A DNA stretch of 64,000 nucleotides, taken from positions 74,608,875 through 74,672,874 of the forward strand of contig OY776121.1 in the NCBI GenBank assembly GCA_963675135.1, written 5' to 3'. A model generated the notes under the pieces. That model was not told the origin of the DNA. It did not search any database and saw only the letters and a program-made list of their open reading frames with translations. The position numbers were made by a program, and so were the translations under genes. Positions 57,643-64,000 of the stretch are shown here, piece after piece (the first letter of the stretch is position 1; the number at the start of each line of letters is the position of its first letter). The DNA comes from Galeopsis tetrahit. Its lineage: Eukaryota > Streptophyta > Magnoliopsida > Lamiales > Lamiaceae.

Positions 57643-58872
57643 GGGTGGGACTATTTACACCTCCATTTCAGTTTAGAACACTCCCCCTATACATTTAATA
57701 ATATAATAATAGTGTAAAACCCCCAAAATATCCTTTGAGTAATATTACACTACTAAATGCACCCCTCTTCACTTTAAACCCTAAATCTAAATTATCTCCA
57801 CCACTGCCGTCCCGCCGCCACCACCACCACCATCACCACCACCAACGAAATTTCAACACCAACAAAAAAAAATCAGAAACTTAAGAAAATTTTCAACTTT
57901 TTTTTTTTACAATTTTCGACAAACCAGTGTCGACCATATTCACTCTTGTCAACAAATTGTTGTCGACGAGAGTGAATATGGTCGACCTAAGTTTGTAGAA
58001 AACAAATTTTAAAAAAAACTTAAAAAAATTTGACCTTCTTAGGTCGACCGTATAAACTCTCGTCGACACCCTAATGTCGACGAGAGTGAATATGGTCTAT
58101 ATAAGAAGATCGAAAAAGAATTTAAAAAAAAAAATTAAAAAAATTGACAATGTAAAATCGACCATAAAAACTCTCGTCGACAACATGTTATCGACGGGAG
58201 GTTACATGATCGACTTTACATTGTCGAAAATTAAAAAAAAAAAAAAAAGGTTTCTGGGGTTTTGGGGTTTCTGTAAACAGAAACCTAAAAAAAAATTGGA
58301 GAGGGAGGGGAGGGGGAGGCCATCGGCGGCGGGGCAATACACTTACCAGGCGGCGGCGGCGGATACACTTACCTGGGGTGGGGGAGGCCGGCATCTTCGA
58401 CCAGGATGCGGGGCGGCGAGGTTGATCGGGAGCAAATCGGAGAGGGAAGGGAGGGGAAGGCCATCGCGGCCGAGGGAGAAGGAGAGGGACGCGGCCGCGA
58501 CCGTGGGAGAGGGAGGTGGCCGCGGCCGAGGGAGAAGGAGGCGGAGAGGGAGGCGGCCGAGGGAGAAGGAGGCGGAGAGGGCCGCGGCTGAGGGAGTGGG
58601 AGGCTGCTGCGGCTAAGGGAGGGGGAGAAAGGGGCGGCGGCGACGGCGGCGATGTGGGTGGTGGGCGGCGGCGACGGCGGCAAGGTGTGGTAAAGGTGGA
58701 GAGAATTAGGGTTTGGAGGAGGGTGTGGATAGTAAAGGGGTATTATATAGATGGAAGGGAAAAAAGGGTATTTTAGACAATTTTGCGGGGTGCATCCATC
58801 TTGACAAATTTGAGGGGTGCATCAATCGGGGGAGTGTTCTAAACCGAAATGGAGGTGTAAATAGTCCCACCC
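57643..58872 (-). mobile_element. Mutator-like element B with hairpin array
   Basis: Ends GGGTGGGACTATTTACACCT and, inverted, GGGTGGGACTATTTACACCT; the match continues for over 40 bp with few changes. Flanks are TTTTTTTTG and TTTTTTTGG, compatible with a 9-bp target duplication but low in complexity. Read on the minus strand: TIR, GC-rich block (58690 down to 58370), donor CCCAG then GTAAGT (58372-58367) and a second GTAAGT 26 bp on (58346-58341), then three hairpin units built on GTCGAC (57930-58214). A truncated relative is at 14776-15369. Confidence 0.8.
57930..58214. repeat. Array of three GTCGAC hairpins
   Basis: Each unit is 55-60 bp and nearly palindromic: GTCGACCATATTCACTC-TGTC(A/G)AC, a 6-10 bp loop, then the inverse. 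Units lie at about 57930-57987, 58041-58097 and 58155-58214, separated by A/T-rich spacers of about 55 bp. Two similar hairpins are in the copy at 14968-15122. Confidence 0.8.
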
Positions 58873-58974
58873 TTTTTTTGGGGGGAACTTGTCGTACCTT
58901 CATTGGATAAGTCTCGTCGAATTCTAATTGGGCTTTGGGCAACCACTGTAGATGCCTAATTATGTTTTCATTTG

Positions 58975-60123
58975 GGGCGCGGTTATACACACACACCAAC
59001 CTATTGAGTACACCCACCTGACAATTTTTTTTATTATGAAGGGCATGTAAAATGTCCTATATACCCTTTCTGTCAAAATTTTAAAAAAATAGGAAGATGA
59101 GTACACCCACCATCCGTTTCATTTTGACAAGATCATCCCAAAATCACCCTAATCTCCGATAAAGCATGAAAATTCTTTAACAAATAAAAAATTAGAAAAA
59201 AAGAAATGTTCGTGATTTTTTTCCGGACAAATTTTCCGGACAAATCAACATTGTCCGAAAAAAAAGAGTGAAATTTTGTTTCGAACAAATGAACATTGTT
59301 CGAAAAAAAAATGTTCGAAACATTTACTGGAACAAAATCAAATTGTTCGAAAATTTATCTTAAACAAACACATAATGTCCGAAAATAATTCATGAACAAC
59401 ATACAAATGTAAGAAAAAAATCAACGAACAAACACAAATTCCAGTTTTTGACCTGTAGAAACCCTAACACAAATCTGTAAAATAACATTTGAATCTGTAA
59501 AATTTCTAAAAACCCTAACACAAAACACAAAAAAAATCTTACAAAACTTGTTTTTAATCTGTAAAAACCAAAAAACTTACTGGAATCGCGGCGGCGTGAG
59601 CGGGGGCCGCGCGAGGGATGGGGAGGGGAGGGGTTGCGGCAGCGTGAGCGGCGGCCGCGCGAGGGGAGGGGTTGCGGCCGCGAACGGCCGCGAAGGGGAA
59701 GGGACGGCCGCTGTGGGGGCGGCGCTGTGGCTGCCGCGTCGACGTGGGGAGGTGGGCGGCGCTGGGCCGCCGTTGAAGACCTTCTTCTTCACGCCGTTGA
59801 GGACCTTCGTCGTCGGCCTTCTTCAAGCAACGGAGGCGGCGACCTTCTTCAAGCAACGGAGGCGGCAGCCTTCTTCAATAAACGGAGGCGGGGTCGTCGG
59901 CGGCGGCGAACGGAGGCGGCGGCGACTCAAAGGATGGAGGATGGAGAGAGAAACGACGGGGGTGTACCTTTGGAATTTGTGAAGGAAGGGGATAGAATTA
60001 GGTTTTTAATAAGTTAAAGGGTATTATGGGGGGGTTTTCCAGGTGGGTGTCCCTCATCTTATTGTGGGTGTTCTCATCTAGTGGGTGTCCTCAATAGGTT
60101 GGTGGGTGTGTATAACCGCGCCC
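58975..60123 (-). mobile_element. Mutator-like element C with splice-donor block
   Basis: Ends GGGCGCGGTTATACACACAC and, inverted, the same 20 bases, extending to CAACCTATTGAG. Perfect 9-bp duplication TTTCATTTG (58966-58974, 60124-60132). On the minus strand: TIR, GC-rich block (about 59960-59585), donor TTCCA then GTAAGT (59580-59575), then a TTGTTCGAAAA repeat region (59210-59400). The GC-rich block shares long words with A2 (TTCGCGGCCGTTCGCGGCCG) although the TIRs differ. Confidence 0.87.
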
Positions 60124-60132
60124 TTTCATTTG

Positions 60133-62979
60133 TTTTAGCAGGAATTGTTCTGATTCAATTGGGCTCGAAATGTTTAAGTTTATTCGGTGTGAATTATACA
60201 AATAATTTAAATAATCCTAATCACAAATAGTTCTAATAATACAATTCAATTTCGCACTGAATTTAAAAGTTGATTCATTATTTTAAAAAATAGTTAATCG
60301 ATACAGGAACAAAAAAAAAAAAAAAATTATATTATCATGAAAATCGTTTTATTTTGAAGAAATATCTATTATTTAAAAAATTATTAAGGACCAAAATAAA
60401 TTATATTCATGGAGTTTCTAAGTGGGCCGGAATTATGATATTTTTTTCAAGAAAGACCACATAAGTTGTCCAAGCCCAAATACGTATTCATGTATTTGGT
60501 AAAGTGAACCCAAAGCCCTGCCTATATACCCCTCCAGCTTTGTTAAGTATACTCTCCATCCACGTTTATTAATTTAACTAGTGCAACACCCACGAATTTC
60601 TTGGAAATTGTAAAAAATTATATTACAAAATTATTTAATAAGATATTATGCAAATTTTTATTTTTAAAATATGTTTATAAGAAATTTATTTATGACCCGA
60701 AGGTTCCCAACAACAATAACTAATCTCTCAAATTCCAATATTAGGTGGTCCACAAATTTTTATCACATGAATCTATGTTTTACATCTTCACCAGACTTGG
60801 CAATCATCACTGTTGGTTGTATCCTCCACTCCCGCGGCAACCTTATTTTTACCTTTATAGTCAACGTTAAAATTGAAGTACCTCTTTTTGCCACTGCCAT
60901 AATCCCATGCAGATCTTCACTAACCTTGATTTTCTTTTATTCCCACAACATTAATGTTTACCTCAATATCCTCATCAATTTCCTGCCTCAATAACTCCTT
61001 CCACCTTCAGGAAAGTCCACCACACAAAATTCCTAAAAACTTTTACTTTGTCACAAAATATATTCCAAGTAAAAGTTATTAATGCAGCACCCTAATATTC
61101 ATAAGGTAAAATTAACTGAAAATTGTAAGAAAAAAAGCCTAATTCATTCTCAGTTAACTTAATTTTCTTTTCTAAAAATATAAAAGATAGAGATATGATA
61201 ATGAACAATAAAAAAATTTATATATTCCCGACATTAATAAAATATCATTAAAAAAGAAGAAAGTAATGAAAATAAATAACTCATCATTCACCAACCAAGA
61301 AGATGAGTGCTTTGGAAATAAATCGGCTGCAAAAGAGAACATTGTAAATCAAATTATGAGAAAATTATTCAAATTGGAATTAAGTTCTGGAGCATCATTG
61401 ACAATGGTACTATGGTAGTAAAGAAGCAATAGATAAACAATAATTTAAAGAAAAGATTTGGAAGAAGAATACATAAAAAAAATAGTACAAATCAAATGAA
61501 ATTTTGATAATGGAATATTGCAAATGTATAGACACTCGTAAGAAATTTAAAAATATTATACACAATGCAAAACTAACATATCAAAAGTAAACACGGATGA
61601 TACAAAAATCCGAAGTGAAATTACAAAAAATATATGATGGCTAGATGAGGGATAGAGAATAAAATCTGCAAACAAAATAAAATTGAAAAAAAATAACCTA
61701 TAATAAAAGTAACATGACTTAACAATGAAAAAACTATCAAAATTATAATTATCAAGTGGGAGACGAATACACAGTCGGTGCGTGCAAGTGGGAGACAGGT
61801 GTCGGAGCGGAGTTTGGCATTAGTGGAGTAGATGAAGAGGAAAACATTTTTTTAGGAAAGATCAACGGAAGCAGGCGGAGATGGTAGACGATTATGAACC
61901 GAAAGGAAGAAAAAAACCTAAGTTTTGAATAGTATGGAGAGTTTTTAATGCAATGTTCTTGAATTTGAGGGAGGAAAGAAATCATAAAATGGGGGAGTAA
62001 AGATAATGTTAAAATTGAAAAATAGGAGAGATAAATAAAAGAGAGAAAACGTAAAAACCAACAAAAGAGAGAATGAGAAAGAGGAGAGAGAAAATTTTGA
62101 TTGAAAAAAAAGGTGATAGAAAGTGGAGAGAAGTAAAATAATTACTTAACAAAAATATAAAAGAAATAATTATTTAAGAAAATAAATTATAAAAACTGTG
62201 GAAAAGGGGAAAGAGGACTGAAACTATTATTTAAGAAAAATATAAAGAAAACAATTACTTAAAAAATAATAAAAAATGAAAGAAAAATTTAAAAAATAAA
62301 TTTTAATTTTTTTAAAGAATACGGTAAAGAACTATAAAAGAGAGAGTGATAGAGAGGAGAGAGAAAAACTGGCCAGAAAAAAAAAAGACAACAGAGGAGA
62401 GAAGTAAAATAATTATTTAAGAAAATAATTTATGAAAACTGTAGAGGAAAAAGGGAGAGATGACTGAAACTATTATTTAAGAAAAATATAAAAAAATATT
62501 ATATAAAATATAAAGAAAACAATTACGTAAGAAAATTATAAAAGAAAACGGTAAAAAGAATCAAGAAAAAAACAAGAGGGAGAGAGAAAATTGTATAAAG
62601 AAAATGGTAAAAAGAAAATAATTGAAAAAAATTATGAAAGAAAATAATTTAGGAGACCGAAAAAAAAGGAAGAGATGGAAGAGAGAAAAATTGAAAAAAA
62701 CAGTAAAATAAAATATTGAGAAGACCTAGAAAAGGGGAGAGAGGGAAAAGATGAGAGAGAAAAGAATTGAAAAAAAATTTGTAAGGGGATGTTTACTTTT
62801 GTTTTAAAAACCAGGTTTTGGATTTTAAGATTTAAAACCTGTTTTACTTCGGATTTAAAAACCGATTTTCAAAATCTATTCAAAACCACCCATATCAAAC
62901 ATATTGATTTGACATAAAGTTATATCTATATAATATTACTCCAATCATTATATTCTTTCTCAACAATAATATAATAATA
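60133..62979. other. AT- and GA-rich intergenic region
   Basis: No gene. From about 61900 to 62770 the plus strand is strongly purine-rich (AGAGAGA, GGAGAGAGAAAA) and contains long direct repeats, for example ACTATTATTTAAGAAAAATA at about 62221 and 62467. Open frames at 60671-60994 (+) and 61752-61985 (-) have no domain. The tract at 62785-62880 (TTTAAAACCTGTTTT-type inverted words) may be one end of a MITE. Confidence 0.5.
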
Positions 62980-63093
62980 CTCCCTCCGTCCGCCTATAAG
63001 TTTCACGTTACTTTTACCAAAAAAGGTATGAGAAACTTATAAGCGGACGGACCAAAATGGTAAAATGGGAAGATTATAGGCGGACGGAGGGAG
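62980..63093. mobile_element. Stowaway-like MITE, short copy
   Basis: Ends CTCCCTCCGTCCGCCTATAA on both sides (the right one inverted) with TA at 62978-62979 and 63094-63095. Only 114 bp; otherwise like the copy at 47247-47479. Confidence 0.9.
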
Positions 63094-63102
63094 TACTATA
63101 AT

Positions 63103-64000
63103 CAAGGATGAAAATATCGCTATCGTAATAAATATCGCAACCTTAATTTTACGGATATATCGCGGGATATATCGATGTCGCATATCGATATCGCAAAAAA
63201 ATTGAAAAAATTACGAAAATTTTATTAAAATCTTGGAAATTTAACATGAAATTTTACAGATTATTAAAACATACTATTATACATATATTCCATTCAAAAG
63301 TCATTAAAATTATATGTTTAAAACAAACAAATAGATAATAAATTATATAAATACTGACTGACGAAAATTAATTGACAAAATAATACAATATAAAATGATT
63401 AAATATACATGATGAAATACAATTAATATCAAAATGATGACATATGAGGTTCAATTATAGTAGGTGAAATGACATCTTTGTCCAAACAATATTGATAAAA
63501 TACAATTAAATACTGGTTGACGAAAACTAATTGACAACATAATACAATACAAAATGATTAAATAAATATACATGATAAAATACAATTAATATCAAAATGA
63601 TAACATATGGGTTCACAAATAGTAGGTGAAATGACATATTTGTCCAAACAACATTCATACTAACTCATCACATTATAGTAATTTAGGATATAGTTATGCA
63701 CGTGTAATTCATATATTTAAAAAAACTACTAAATATATGAGTTCAATTGAAAATATATTCGCTTGCACTATTAAAAATAAAATAAAATGTACTAATTTTG
63801 TGCATAAAAAAATAAAATTTTAAATAAGTTTGCGATTTTTTCAAATTTTGCGATATTGTGCGATATATCCGCGATATTTCTCGATTCCCGTCCAATTTTA
63901 AACTACTGTTGAACGATATCGATATCGACATCGATATTTAGCGATATTTTGCGATATATCTGCGATACTCGAGAAAAAATACATTAGACCCCAATATCCA
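63103..64000. mobile_element. hAT-type element, relative of 14181-14601, cut by window
   Basis: Starts CAAGGATGAAAATATCGC, like the end CAAGGACAAAAATATCG at 14181, and is filled with the same GATATATCG/CGATATCG words at both flanks (63103-63200 and 63825-63967). A 130-bp internal segment with CATCATGATAAAATACAATTAATATC words is directly repeated (about 63355-63470 and 63508-63625). The right terminus is not found before position 64000. Confidence 0.6.

Noticed and set aside
58369..58683. 104-residue Pro/Ser-rich frame on the minus strand in element B
   Set aside because: Composition follows the GC-rich repeat; no similarity to a known family can be seen. It is mentioned only as part of the splice-donor finding.
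62040..62770. Purine-rich tract as a possible regulatory or satellite sequence
   Set aside because: It is a mix of GA-rich low complexity and a few diverged direct repeats, with no regular period.

Overview
This window is nuclear DNA from a flowering plant, almost certainly a eudicot. The evidence is the plant-specific gene set (MSL10-type channel, P-class PPR protein, CDSP32, gamma-glutamyl hydrolase, syringolide-induced 14-1-1-like proteins), GT-AG introns, AT-rich spacers and typical plant transposons. The proteins look asterid-like to me, possibly Lamiales, but I cannot fix the genus from sequence alone.

Eight protein-coding genes are supported. In order: an MSL9/10-like mechanosensitive channel (7098-9687, +, four exons); a mitochondrial-type PPR protein closest to Arabidopsis At1g20300 (16170-17771, +, intronless); an LYRM2-like LYR protein (18957-21420, -, two exons) with a second, unrelated LYR-domain gene (20397-20858, -) nested in its 2.2-kb intron on the same strand; two tandem syringolide-induced 14-1-1-like genes (33712-34437 and about 36344-36928, +); chloroplast CDSP32 (42208-43113, -, intronless); and gamma-glutamyl hydrolase (50968-54619, -, ten exons). 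They form no operon or pathway cluster. Three neighbours (the PPR and both LYR proteins) are all predicted to be mitochondrial. The PPR and LYRM2-like upstream regions carry TGGGCY (site II) motifs, and the PPR and nested LYR upstream regions carry a telo-box. This is the usual signature of co-regulated nuclear genes for mitochondria.

Most of the rest is repetitive. Elements whose ends I could define include hAT-type elements with 8-bp target duplications (14181-14601, 23565-24202, 38805-41296), a CACTA element with a 3-bp duplication (39008-41030, nested in the last hAT), two Stowaway-like MITEs (47247-47479, 62980-63093), and a set of Mutator-like non-autonomous elements with 9-bp duplications (13040-13391, 15448-15977, 21766-23179, 55185-56437, 56491-57579, 58975-60123, and probably 57643-58872). 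A 5'-truncated Ty1/copia element (about 23368-26835, -) has a long intact RT/RNase H reading frame. A gypsy LTR/gag remnant (about 12985-14775), a LINE ORF1 remnant (about 27190-27870, -) and several tRNA-like SINE heads are also present.

The most unusual features are these: (i) the LYR-in-LYR same-strand nesting; (ii) the 55-60 kb cluster of Mutator-like elements, each carrying a GC-rich exon-like block that ends in a consensus GTAAGT splice donor next to a repeat array; (iii) a promoter duplication with a Mutator-like insertion just upstream of the PPR gene; and (iv) many near-perfect local tandem duplications. No clearly new biological system can be proven from the sequence; the splice-donor-bearing elements are the best candidate.
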